NCBI GenBank assembly: GCA_012517995.1
Contig: JAAYTS010000133.1
Span: 1-45,023 of the forward strand
Length of the DNA stretch: 45,023 bases
Reading direction: 5' to 3'
Origin: Clostridium sp.
Lineage (GTDB): Bacteria; Bacillota; Clostridia; Acetivibrionales; Acetivibrionaceae
Program-made: the position numbers and the translations under genes
Shown here: positions 15,716 to 23,365 of the stretch, one piece after another
How positions within the stretch are numbered: position 1 is the stretch's first letter
Layout of the letters: each line of letters begins with the position of its first letter
The notes under the pieces: model-generated
What the model saw: only the letters and a program-made list of their open reading frames with translations
Told to the model about the DNA's origin: nothing
Database searches by the model: none

Positions 15716-18562
15716 ATGGTAAAAAAGTTTAGTAAGCAAGCAAAATTACAAGTTTTTCTGTTGATTTTTTGCTTGTTAAGTTCTCTGATGGCCTCATCAC
15801 TTACGGTATACTCCATTCCTGTTGACCCAGAGTATAACTTTGCAGCAGGATTGCAAATGGTTTTATACTTTTTTAATGCAAACATGTGTGGACCAGTATC
15901 AGGGGACAGATTACCATGGAGAGGGCATTGTCATATGGAAGATGCAGAAGTGCCGTTAATTCCTATGACAGAAGATTATTGGGGCACAAATATGTCTCAG
16001 GAGTTTATTGACAAATATAGAGACATTTTAGACCCTGATGGAGATGGTACCATTGATTTAAGTGGTGGATATCACGACGCCGGGGACCATGTTAAGTTTG
16101 GATTGCCAGGAACATTTGCAGGTTCTACAGTAGGATGGGGATTTTATGAGTTCAGAGATGCATTTGAAGCTACAGGTACAGCTGAACATGCAAAGGAAGT
16201 ACTAAGATGGTTTAATGATTATTACCTTAAAGTTACCTACAGAGATGACAATGGAGATGTAATAGCTTATTGTTATCAAGTGGGAGAAGGTAATATAGAC
16301 CATAACTTCTGGAATCCTCCGGAGCTGCAACATTCTGAGGTTTTATTGGATTTTTCAAGACCAGCATATTTTGCTACAGCTGAGACACCAGCCAGTGACC
16401 AAGCGGCAGGTGCTGCAGCTTCCCTTACAATAAACTATCTTAACTTTAAGGATGAAGACCCAGAGTATGCAGAAGAGTGTTTGGACACTGCAATAGCACT
16501 GTATGATTTTGCAGTGGAAAATAGAGGACTTGGATATGATGGAGGTTTTTATACTTCATCTTATGATTATGATGAATTGGCTTGGGCGGCTGTATGGCTG
16601 CATATTGCAACAGGCGAGTGGGATTATATTGACGATATAATTAAAACAGATGATGAAGGTTTTTACACTGGATATTTCCAGAGAATTATTGCACATCCAG
16701 GTGACAGATGGCAAAACATATGGGTACATTGTTGGGATACTGTTTGGGGCGGGGTTTTTGCAAAACTTGCTCCTGTAACAAACACTGACAGAGATTGGTA
16801 TATTTTCAGATGGAATCTTGAATATTGGTCAGGAATACCGCATGAAGACCCTTCAGATACTACTTTCTTAGCTCAAAGTCCATCAGGATATAGTGTGGTT
16901 AATGCTTATGGTTCTGCAAGGTATAACACGGCAGCACAGCTTTGTGCTCTTACTTATTCAAAAGAAACCGGTGATATGCGGTTTGCAGAATGGTGCAAAA
17001 ATCAAATGGAATACATAATGGGAAATAATCCATTGGAAAGAAGCTATATTGTGGGATATGGTGAAAATCATGCAGAACATCCTCACCACCGTGCTGCACA
17101 TGGTTCTAGGACATATAGTATGCTTGATCCTGAACAGCATCGTTTTACCCTTTGGGGAGCTTTGGTAGGGGGACCTGACTTAGATGACTACCATGTGGAT
17201 GAAACTACAGACTATGTATACAATGAGGTGGCTGTTGACTTTAATGCTGCAATTGTAGGTGCAATGGCTGGATTATACGAGTATTATGGCGAAGGGCATT
17301 ATCCTTTAGAAGACTTTCCGCCTGAGCCAGATCCAGTTGTAGAATTCTATTCAGAGGCAAAGTTAGAGCAGGAAAACAAAGAAAGAACACAAGTAACATT
17401 AAAATTAAATAACTACTCTGCTTATCCTCCAAGATTTGAAACAGAATTTAAAATGAGATATTATTTTAATATTTCTGAGTTAATTGCTGCAGGTCAGTCT
17501 ATAGATGATATTAGAATAGAAGTATATTATGATGAAAACGAAGCTGGTTATGATGGAGCTGCTGAATATAAGGGACCATTCAAACATGATGATGCAGGCA
17601 CATATTATGTAGAAATTGACTGGACTGGTCGTATTATATATGGTAAGCGTGAAGTACAATTTGCAATAATATCATCTCAAGATTCCAACTACAATAGTAA
17701 CTGGGATCCAACAAATGACTATAGTAGAGAGGGATTAAATGATGATGACTTTATTATCACAGAAAAAGTTCCACTTTATATAGGGGATGAGTTGGTATAC
17801 GGTGTAGAACCTGATCCAGTTGTAGTTGATCCAACGCCAACACCAGATCCAGATGGACCAGACCCTACATCAGCAGACCCTTATTCTTTAGAAGTTTTAT
17901 ACAAAAGTGGTTTAACTATAAGTGAAACTAATGATATTAGAGCAGCAATAAATATAAAGAATACAGGAAAAACACCTATTAATCTTTCAGATGTTGTGGT
18001 GCGTTATTGGTATACAAGAGATGGGGATCAAGAGCAAAAATTTTCATCACCTTATGCTCATGTTGGAAGCAGCAATATAATAGGTGTTGTAAAGGAAATT
18101 GATGAACCTGTAGAACTTGCAGATACTTATTTAGAAATAAGATTTACAGAAGATGCAGGTGTACTAGGTGCTAATTCACAAACAGGTGAGATACAATTTA
18201 GCATAGAAAAAGTAGACTATGAAAAATTTGACCAGTCAAATGACTATTCCTATTTAGAAGCAAAAGAATTTACTGCAAATCCAAATATTACAGTATATGT
18301 AAAATCTAAATTGGTATATGGGGATGAGCCTGTTAAAGTTCCAGATGGAGACATAGTTTACGGTGATTTAAACGGGGATGGTAGAATAAACTCAGTTGAT
18401 GCGGCATTGCTTTCTAGATATGTACTAGAAATCATAGACAGTTTCCCAGCACCTTTAGAAAGTGCTGATTTAAACGGGGATAGCAGAATAAACTCAGTTG
18501 ATGCAGCAATATTAAGCAGATATGTATTAGAAATAATATCTTCATTTCCTGTAAATGATTAA
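15716..18562 (+). CDS. Cellulosomal GH9 endoglucanase: signal peptide-GH9-CBM3c-CBM3-dockerin
   Basis: A 948-residue secreted cellulase; GGGGAG precedes the ATG. Residues 1-34 form a signal peptide. GH9 catalytic domain ~38-530: GGYHDAGDHVKFGLP holds Asp121 and Asp124 (catalytic base), HPHHRAAHGS is the substrate-binding His-Arg loop, and Glu504 in YNEVAVDFNAA is the catalytic acid. A CBM3c-like module follows (~541-695), normally fused to GH9 for processive action, then a Pro/Asp-rich linker, then a second CBM3 (~723-873). A C-terminal dockerin has two calcium loops (DLNGDGRINSVD from residue 884, DLNGDSRINSVD from 918). The order matches Cel9U/V/W-like cellulosomal enzymes. It hydrolyses cellulose while bound to a cohesin scaffold. 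It is a single gene with its own terminator. Confidence 0.95.
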   Translation: MVKKFSKQAKLQVFLLIFCLLSSLMASSLTVYSIPVDPEYNFAAGLQMVLYFFNANMCGPVSGDRLPWRGHCHMEDAEVPLIPMTEDYWGTNMSQEFIDKYRDILDPDGDGTIDLSGGYHDAGDHVKFGLPGTFAGSTVGWGFYEFRDAFEATGTAEHAKEVLRWFNDYYLKVTYRDDNGDVIAYCYQVGEGNIDHNFWNPPELQHSEVLLDFSRPAYFATAETPASDQAAGAAASLTINYLNFKDEDPEYAEECLDTAIALYDFAVENRGLGYDGGFYTSSYDYDELAWAAVWLHIATGEWDYIDDIIKTDDEGFYTGYFQRIIAHPGDRWQNIWVHCWDTVWGGVFAKLAPVTNTDRDWYIFRWNLEYWSGIPHEDPSDTTFLAQSPSGYSVVNAYGSARYNTAAQLCALTYSKETGDMRFAEWCKNQMEYIMGNNPLERSYIVGYGENHAEHPHHRAAHGSRTYSMLDPEQHRFTLWGALVGGPDLDDYHVDETTDYVYNEVAVDFNAAIVGAMAGLYEYYGEGHYPLEDFPPEPDPVVEFYSEAKLEQENKERTQVTLKLNNYSAYPPRFETEFKMRYYFNISELIAAGQSIDDIRIEVYYDENEAGYDGAAEYKGPFKHDDAGTYYVEIDWTGRIIYGKREVQFAIISSQDSNYNSNWDPTNDYSREGLNDDDFIITEKVPLYIGDELVYGVEPDPVVVDPTPTPDPDGPDPTSADPYSLEVLYKSGLTISETNDIRAAINIKNTGKTPINLSDVVVRYWYTRDGDQEQKFSSPYAHVGSSNIIGVVKEIDEPVELADTYLEIRFTEDAGVLGANSQTGEIQFSIEKVDYEKFDQSNDYSYLEAKEFTANPNITVYVKSKLVYGDEPVKVPDGDIVYGDLNGDGRINSVDAALLSRYVLEIIDSFPAPLESADLNGDSRINSVDAAILSRYVLEIISSFPVND

Positions 18563-18570
18563 TTTAAGTA

Positions 18571-18618
18571 AAAAAAAAGCTGTTGTACTAAATTTGGTAC
18601 AGCAGCTTTTTTTTGCCT
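18571..18618 (+). terminator. Intrinsic terminator after the cellulase gene
   Basis: AAAAAAAAGCTGTTGTAC (18571-18588) pairs with GTACAGCAGCTTTTTTTT (18597-18614) with one wobble, followed by further T. Fifteen bases (18578-18592) are identical to part of the terminator at 14346. Confidence 0.9.
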
Positions 18619-18725
18619 TCCAACTTCCCACTTCTTACTTCTAAGCCCCAAATTTTGCCTGTTGTTTTAATGGATTAAAAATGACAATTGGTGTAATAAT
18701 AAACTTAAAACGGAGGTTGATTAAA

Positions 18726-18932
18726 TTGACTGTTGCTTCACAAGTTAAACAAACTTTAGCAAGCTTAAAAGGTATTCAGGGGACTTTAGGGATATATTCT
18801 AACAAATCACAAGATGAGGAAACAAAAAATGTTTTTAATGAAGCATTAAGCAATGTAAATGACATAATAAAAGATATGGAAAAAAGACTTCAAGCTTTAG
18901 AATTTGAAGAATTCCAATATAAAGGAAACTGA
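18726..18932 (+). CDS. DUF1657 family small protein (spoVA-operon type)
   Basis: A 68-residue protein beginning MTVASQVKQTLASLKGIQG, the usual start of DUF1657 proteins. The TTG at 18726 is chosen as start because GGAGG lies nine bases upstream and the resulting length equals the second DUF1657 protein at 21794; an in-frame ATG 45 bases upstream lacks a good site. The protein is helical and charged (SQDEETKNVFNEALSNVND). DUF1657 proteins are found in spoVA-2mob-like operons with DUF421, SpoVAC, SpoVAD and SpoVAE, as here. Molecular function is unknown. It is the first gene of the operon, 12 bases before the DUF421 gene. Confidence 0.85.
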   Translation: MTVASQVKQTLASLKGIQGTLGIYSNKSQDEETKNVFNEALSNVNDIIKDMEKRLQALEFEEFQYKGN

Positions 18933-18944
18933 TAGGTGGGTATT

Positions 18945-19805
18945 ATGCAGGAATGGATTGAAATACTATTAAGAACTTTGTCACTATTTATTTTAGTTTT
19001 ATTTTCAGCTAGGATTTTAGGTAAAAAAAACATGGCAAGTGTAACTCCCTTTACTTTTATGAGTTATATAGTTATTGCAGTTATATCTGCTTTAATATCA
19101 ACAAAAGTTATTAAAAACCTTGCTTTTGGTTTTATTGCTTTAGGGGGGTGGGTTATACTGCCTATTGCAATAGATTATCTTTCAATAAAAAGTAAATGGA
19201 TTCATGATGTTGTGAATGGAAAAGGAACAGTACTTATAAAAAATGGTAAAATTATGGAAGAGAATTTGCTTAAGGCAAGAATAACAGGAGAAGAACTTTT
19301 AAGAGATTTAAGAACTAAAAATGTTTTTAATTTAGCAGATGTGGAATTTGCACTTATGGAATCAAATGGTGAAATAAATGTACTTATGAAAAGTGATAAA
19401 AAGCCTTTAACTGCTTATGACATTGGTAAAAAAGTTGCCCCTAAATCAGAATCACAAACAGTGATATTAGACGGAACGCCTTTAAATGGTCCATTAACAT
19501 CTTTAGGACTTAATCAAAATTGGCTAAAAACCCAGCTGGATAAAATGGGAGTGTCTATTGATAATGTTTTTATAGGGCAGGTGGATTCATCTGGGGATCT
19601 GTATATTGATCTTTTTGATGATGCCATAAATACACCCCAGCCAAAAGTTAAGGAGATGTTATATGCAAATATAGAAAAATGTCACGCTGATTTTATGAAA
19701 TATGCCCTTGAGACCAAAAATGAAGATGCTAAAAATATGTATCAAAAAAATGAACAAAAATTAAAAGAGTTAAAGGAAAAACTAGAACCTTATTTATTAA
19801 AATAA
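18945..19805 (+). CDS. DUF421 (YetF-like) membrane protein with a DUF1657-like C-terminal tail
   Basis: About 286 residues from the ATG at 18945, preceded by AGGTGGG; a GTG nine bases earlier is a possible alternative start. Three membrane segments lie in the first ~80 residues (LFILVLFSARILGKKNMAS is typical of the family), then two cytosolic YetF-like domains (GKGTVLIKNGKIMEENLLKA, LRTKNVFNLADVEFALME). The last ~55 residues, with MKYALETKNEDAKNMYQKNE, resemble the neighbouring DUF1657 protein at 21794, which contains TFALETQDEEAKQTFWQIAN. DUF421 proteins occur with spoVA genes in spore resistance operons. Role unknown; probably in the spore inner membrane, by context. Confidence 0.88.
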   Translation: MQEWIEILLRTLSLFILVLFSARILGKKNMASVTPFTFMSYIVIAVISALISTKVIKNLAFGFIALGGWVILPIAIDYLSIKSKWIHDVVNGKGTVLIKNGKIMEENLLKARITGEELLRDLRTKNVFNLADVEFALMESNGEINVLMKSDKKPLTAYDIGKKVAPKSESQTVILDGTPLNGPLTSLGLNQNWLKTQLDKMGVSIDNVFIGQVDSSGDLYIDLFDDAINTPQPKVKEMLYANIEKCHADFMKYALETKNEDAKNMYQKNEQKLKELKEKLEPYLLK

Positions 19806-19914
19806 AATTTTATTGTAAAACAAAAAATCAAATAAATTTCAAACACAATTACTAAAACCAGCTATTTACAGCAAGTACCAAGGTTTTAATATATACATTT
19901 AGAAGGTGAATGAT

Positions 19915-20394
19915 ATGTCAAAGAAAAAGAAGAAAAAACTTACTCCAACCCAGCAGGAATATCAACAATTGGCTAAGTCTAAAGAGCCAAAACGTCCTAT
20001 ATTGCTAAACTCAATAAAAGCTTTTTTTGTTGGGGGATTGATATGCACTATAGGACAGGCAATTAAGATGGTATTTATAAACTATTTTGGATTTACCGAA
20101 GAAACTGCATCTAATCCCACTGCGGCAGTATTGATTTTTACTTCTGCACTTATTACATCTTTAGGCTTTTATGATCATATTGCCCAGTGGGCGGGAGCAG
20201 GAACTGCAGTACCGGTTACAGGGTTTGCCAATACAATTACTTCCGCTGCTTTAGAACACAGAACTGAAGGATATGTATTAGGAGTAGGGGGAAATATGTT
20301 TAAAATTGCAGGACCGGTTATTGTATTTGGTGTTTTTTCAGCCTTTGTTGTAACCATTATTAAACTGATAATTGAAGGGTTAGGAGGGATGTAA
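19915..20394 (+). CDS. spoVAC: Stage V sporulation protein AC (SpoVAC)
   Basis: About 159 residues. The ATG at 19915 is preferred (AAGGTGA five bases upstream) over a GTG nine bases earlier. A lysine-rich N-terminus is followed by an integral membrane protein with about four segments. Motifs such as KAFFVGGLICTIGQ, FYDHIAQWAGAGTAVPVTGF and the Asn/Thr-Ile-Thr-Ser segment after it are characteristic of the SpoVAC/SpoVAE family. In Bacillus SpoVAC is a mechanosensitive spore inner-membrane channel for dipicolinic acid movement during sporulation and germination. The gene ends directly at the TTG start of spoVAD, so the two are coupled. The 109-base gap before it could hold a separate promoter but I see none clearly. 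Confidence 0.95.
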   Translation: MSKKKKKKLTPTQQEYQQLAKSKEPKRPILLNSIKAFFVGGLICTIGQAIKMVFINYFGFTEETASNPTAAVLIFTSALITSLGFYDHIAQWAGAGTAVPVTGFANTITSAALEHRTEGYVLGVGGNMFKIAGPVIVFGVFSAFVVTIIKLIIEGLGGM

Positions 20395-21396
20395 TTGTTG
20401 CAGGGCCGCCAAACATGGGTTTTTGAATCTAAACCTGTTATTGTAGGGAATGCAGCAGTTGGAGGACCTTTTGAATCAAACTGTGCTTTAGCTGATGATT
20501 TTGATATGTTTACTGAAGATTTATGGCTTGGACAGGATAGCTATGAAAAGGCAGAAAGAAAGCTATTAGAGCATGCCTGTGAGATAGCCATAAAAAAATC
20601 TGGAATCAAAAAAGAGGATGTTGAATTTTTTTTTAGTGGGGACTTAATAAATCAGATAATATCAAGCAGTTTTGCTGCACGTACATTAGAAATTCCCTAC
20701 TTAGGTATTTATGGTGCCTGTTCAAGCTCTATGGAAGGGCTGGCTTTGGCCTCTCTTTTGGTGGATACTAAATTTGCAAAAAATGCCCTGGCGGCTACCT
20801 CTAGCCATAATGCGGCATGTGAAAAGCAGTATAGATATCCTACAGAGTATGGAGCACAAAAACCCCCTACTGCACAGTGGACAGTTACAGGTGCTGGAGC
20901 AGCTATAGTTGCACAGGAAGGAGAAGGACCAAGAGTTGTATGCGCTACTATTGGGCGTGTTGTGGATATGGGTCTTTCTGATCCATTTAATATGGGAGCA
21001 GCCATGGCACCAGCAGCAGTGGATACAATTACAGCCCATATAAAGGACTTAAATATTGATTTGTCCTATTATGATGTTATTGCCACAGGGGATTTAGGAA
21101 GGGTAGGATATGATCTTGCTGTAGAATTATTAAAAAAACATGGTATTAACTTTCCAGAAGAAAAGTTCACCGACTGTGGCATGATTATATATAAAGATGA
21201 ACAGCCTGTTTTTTCAGGTGGAAGTGGTTGTGGGTGTGCAGCAGTAACTACCTATGGACATTTTATAAATAGAATGAAAAAAGGTGAACTAAAAAAAATA
21301 TTGGTGGTTGCAACAGGTGCATTATTATCCCCTATGTCATATCAACAAAAAGAATCAATTCCATGTGTTGCTCATGCGGTATCTATAGAAATATAA
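20395..21396 (+). CDS. spoVAD: Stage V sporulation protein AD (SpoVAD)
   Basis: A 333-residue thiolase-fold protein. Starts at TTG immediately after the spoVAC stop, with AGGAGG seven bases upstream (a second TTG follows directly). Family hallmarks are GRQTWVFESKPVIVGNAA at the N-terminus, GIYGACSSSMEGLALASLL (thiolase-like cysteine region), ATSSHNAACEKQYRYPTEYG, GDLGRVGYDLA and SGGSGCGCAAVTTYG. SpoVAD binds dipicolinic acid and acts with the SpoVA channel in the spore inner membrane. Full length, with no disruption. It is followed 19 bases later by spoVAE. Confidence 0.96.
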   Translation: MLQGRQTWVFESKPVIVGNAAVGGPFESNCALADDFDMFTEDLWLGQDSYEKAERKLLEHACEIAIKKSGIKKEDVEFFFSGDLINQIISSSFAARTLEIPYLGIYGACSSSMEGLALASLLVDTKFAKNALAATSSHNAACEKQYRYPTEYGAQKPPTAQWTVTGAGAAIVAQEGEGPRVVCATIGRVVDMGLSDPFNMGAAMAPAAVDTITAHIKDLNIDLSYYDVIATGDLGRVGYDLAVELLKKHGINFPEEKFTDCGMIIYKDEQPVFSGGSGCGCAAVTTYGHFINRMKKGELKKILVVATGALLSPMSYQQKESIPCVAHAVSIEI

Positions 21397-21415
21397 CAAG
21401 GAGGGTTTTGGAAAA

Positions 21416-21769
21416 ATGCAGAGTTTTATTTGGGCGTTTGTAATTGGAGGGCTTATTTGTGCAATTGGACAAATTTTAATGGATGGTTTTAAACTTACTC
21501 CTGCTCATACTATGTGTACCTTTGTTGTTTTAGGAGCAGTTTTAGGTGGTTTAGGCCTTTATGAACCTCTTATTAAATTTGCAGGAGCCGGGGCTTCAGT
21601 TCCAATAAGCAGTTTTGGCTACTCTTTGGTAAGAGGTGCCCTTTCAGAAGCTGAAAGCACAGGTGTTGTTGGAGTACTTACAGGAATTTTTGAAGTTACA
21701 AGTGCTGGAATTTCATCTGCAATAATTTTTGGATTTATGAGTTCTCTTATTTTTAGACCTAAAGGATAA
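21416..21769 (+). CDS. spoVAE: Stage V sporulation protein AE (SpoVAE/AEb)
   Basis: A 117-residue membrane protein with AGGAGGG before the ATG. Three to four membrane segments are visible, with family motifs FVIGGLICAIGQILMDGF, GLGLYEPLIKFAGAGASVPI and SALI-like SGISSAIIFGFMSSL at the end. It is homologous to SpoVAC, and the two together with SpoVAD form the core dipicolinate transporter of the spore inner membrane. It is of the short SpoVAEb type. Twenty-four bases separate it from the second DUF1657 gene, so it belongs to the same operon. Confidence 0.94.
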   Translation: MQSFIWAFVIGGLICAIGQILMDGFKLTPAHTMCTFVVLGAVLGGLGLYEPLIKFAGAGASVPISSFGYSLVRGALSEAESTGVVGVLTGIFEVTSAGISSAIIFGFMSSLIFRPKG

Positions 21770-21793
21770 TTACTTAAAAGAGGAGGTGATTGT

Positions 21794-22000
21794 ATGACGG
21801 TAGAAACCCAAATGCAACAGGCTATAGCAGGTATTCAAAGTGCTGCTGCAACTATGAAAACTTTTGCCCTTGAAACACAGGATGAAGAAGCTAAACAGAC
21901 ATTTTGGCAAATAGCCAACAATCTTGATGATGCACTTATGAAATTAAAGGGAAGACAGCAGTATATCCAGGAGCAGGAACCACAATACAGACAACAATAA
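21794..22000 (+). CDS. DUF1657 family small protein (second copy)
   Basis: A 68-residue protein (MTVETQMQQAIAGIQSAAAT...) with AGAGGAGGTGA before the ATG. It matches the first DUF1657 protein in length and pattern (TQDEEAKQTFWQIANNLDDA compared with SQDEETKNVFNEALSNVNDI) but is clearly diverged. Its central ALETQDEEAK closely resembles ALETKNEDAK in the tail of the DUF421 protein. Two DUF1657 genes bracketing the SpoVA genes are typical of spoVA-2mob-like operons. It is the last gene before a strong terminator. Function unknown. Confidence 0.87.
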   Translation: MTVETQMQQAIAGIQSAAATMKTFALETQDEEAKQTFWQIANNLDDALMKLKGRQQYIQEQEPQYRQQ

Positions 22001-22010
22001 TAATTAAATA

Positions 22011-22057
22011 AAAATGTGATGCAAATATTACAATAAATATTTGCATCACATTTTTTT
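22011..22057 (+). terminator. Bidirectional intrinsic terminator after the spoVA operon
   Basis: A perfect 19-bp stem (22011-22029 with 22036-22054; AAAATGTGATGCAAATATT and complement) with a 6-base loop and a T run. It stands between the spoVA operon and the convergent YhcN/YlaJ lipoprotein gene. Confidence 0.93.
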
Positions 22058-22115
22058 GTTTTAAAATTATGGTTTTGTTTTGAATATCAAAAAATATATT
22101 ATATTTACCTGATAA

Positions 22116-22757
22116 TTAGCTTTGTGGATTTATAGTACGCATTAACTGCTGAAACATATCATTTAATTCTTCCATAGGTTTGTTTTGTCTAATGTTATCT
22201 GTCAGTTCTTTGATTTTTGTCATTGCACTGGAAGAATGACTTATTTCAACTTTGGTTATAGACTTATCTACATCTTTAACTTTTCCTGCTATCATGGTGT
22301 CTATTTCATTTGAAGTATTGTCAGGGTCTGTTGGGGTATAGACAACAACAGCGGTATTTCCGTTTACAACTGCACTGACTTCATCAATGCCATCAATTTT
22401 TTCAAGCTGGTTGATTATTTTATCTGCCCTTTCTTTGTCAAAACTTCCTTGCTGCATAGGCGTTTGACCGTCTAACCCAGTTTCATTTCTCCCGTTATTT
22501 GCTTGTGGTGTTTCATTATTAGGGAGATTGTCATTTAAAAGGTTTCCATTTTTATTTCCATTTCTAGTTCCAAGGCTAGGACTAGGGGATGGGGATGTTC
22601 CCATGTTTTCACCTGGTACACCTGGTACGTCCCTTTCAGGGAACAGTTCAGTTTGATCTTGCTGGTCTTTGTCTGGCCGAGCACATCCAGTGAATGTAAA
22701 AGTTAGTAAAGATGCTGCCAGAAATACTGCCAAAATTATTTTAAATTTATTTTTCAT
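22116..22757 (-). CDS. YhcN/YlaJ family sporulation lipoprotein
   Basis: A 213-residue lipoprotein with GGAGGTG before the ATG. The signal sequence ends in TFTGC (Cys25 is the lipid-attachment residue; Phe at -3 is slightly unusual). A low-complexity Asn/Pro/Ser-rich linker (residues ~30-95) leads to the conserved YhcN/YlaJ domain (ADKIINQLEKIDGIDEVSAV, GNTAVVVYTPTDPDN, VDKSITKVEISHSSSAMTKI). In Bacillus these proteins are inner spore membrane lipoproteins that affect germination and outgrowth. In spoVA-2mob operons a YhcN/YlaJ gene usually sits inside the operon; here it is adjacent but on the opposite strand. Confidence 0.9.
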   Translation of the reverse strand: MKNKFKIILAVFLAASLLTFTFTGCARPDKDQQDQTELFPERDVPGVPGENMGTSPSPSPSLGTRNGNKNGNLLNDNLPNNETPQANNGRNETGLDGQTPMQQGSFDKERADKIINQLEKIDGIDEVSAVVNGNTAVVVYTPTDPDNTSNEIDTMIAGKVKDVDKSITKVEISHSSSAMTKIKELTDNIRQNKPMEELNDMFQQLMRTINPQS

Positions 22758-22936
22758 ATATAAACACCTCCAAAATTATTCTTCTCAATTTATATTATTT
22801 TATATTAGAAAAAATTGGATTTAATAAATTCCATTGAATTTTAAAAAAATTAACAATTTAATAGATATTTGTTTTAATATATTAATAGGGTGGTATATTA
22901 TCAATTATAAATAATTAGTATAGGAGGAATAATAAT

Positions 22937-23254
22937 ATGAAGTGTAAAGATTTAAAAGTGGTAAACTTAAATATTACAGAGGACAATTATGAATACAAAG
23001 CTTTATTTAGGTTGTGCGCAGACGATAAATGTTTAGACATAGATTTAGCAGAAATTTCAGAGACAAAGCTTTTAGAAGAAATAAAAAGTACATTTTCCCT
23101 TGAAGAAACTACAGAGGAAATAAAAGAAATAATTATGGAAAAAGTAATGGAAGCATCTAAAATAGAATCTCGTAATGTTCAAGGTGAAGATTGTTGTAAA
23201 ACTGATGTTGATGAAAAAACTTCCAGAGATATTGATTCATTAAGCAGGTCATAA
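22937..23254 (+). CDS. Small acidic hypothetical protein
   Basis: A 105-residue protein with an excellent AGGAGG before the ATG. I do not recognise the family. It begins MKCKDLKVVNLNITEDNYEY and is rich in Glu and Lys, with predicted beta strands first and a long helix later (ETTEEIKEIIMEKVMEASKI). Four cysteines other than Cys3 are present (Cys27, Cys33 and a CC pair near the end). It has no membrane segment or signal peptide, so it is presumably cytosolic. It stands between the YhcN/YlaJ gene (divergent) and proA, 111 bases upstream of proA. No function is assigned. Confidence 0.7.
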   Translation: MKCKDLKVVNLNITEDNYEYKALFRLCADDKCLDIDLAEISETKLLEEIKSTFSLEETTEEIKEIIMEKVMEASKIESRNVQGEDCCKTDVDEKTSRDIDSLSRS

Positions 23255-23303
23255 TAAAGTTTATATAAGCCATAGCTGTTATTACAGCGAAATTACCTAC
23301 TGC

Positions 23304-23332
23304 TTGCAGCTATTGCTGTGATATGTTATAAT
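23304..23332 (+). promoter_or_regulatory. Candidate sigma-A promoter for proA
   Basis: A perfect TATAAT at 23327-23332 is preceded, after 17 bases, by TTGCAG (23304-23309), which matches only the TTG half of the -35 consensus. It lies 33 bases before the proA start and indicates that proA is transcribed on its own. Confidence 0.45.
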
Positions 23333-23365
23333 CATGTAAAATAAAACAGCTGTGAGGAGATATTT

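Noticed and set aside
20722-21039. Overlapping reading frames opposite spoVAD
   Set aside because: Shadows of a conserved gene in other frames; Cys/Ser-rich translations without family likeness.
22889-22900. GGGTGG before the gene at 22937 as a T-box remnant
   Set aside because: The rest of the T-box consensus, a specifier stem and a terminator are all absent; a similar GGGTGG near 7638 also lacks context.
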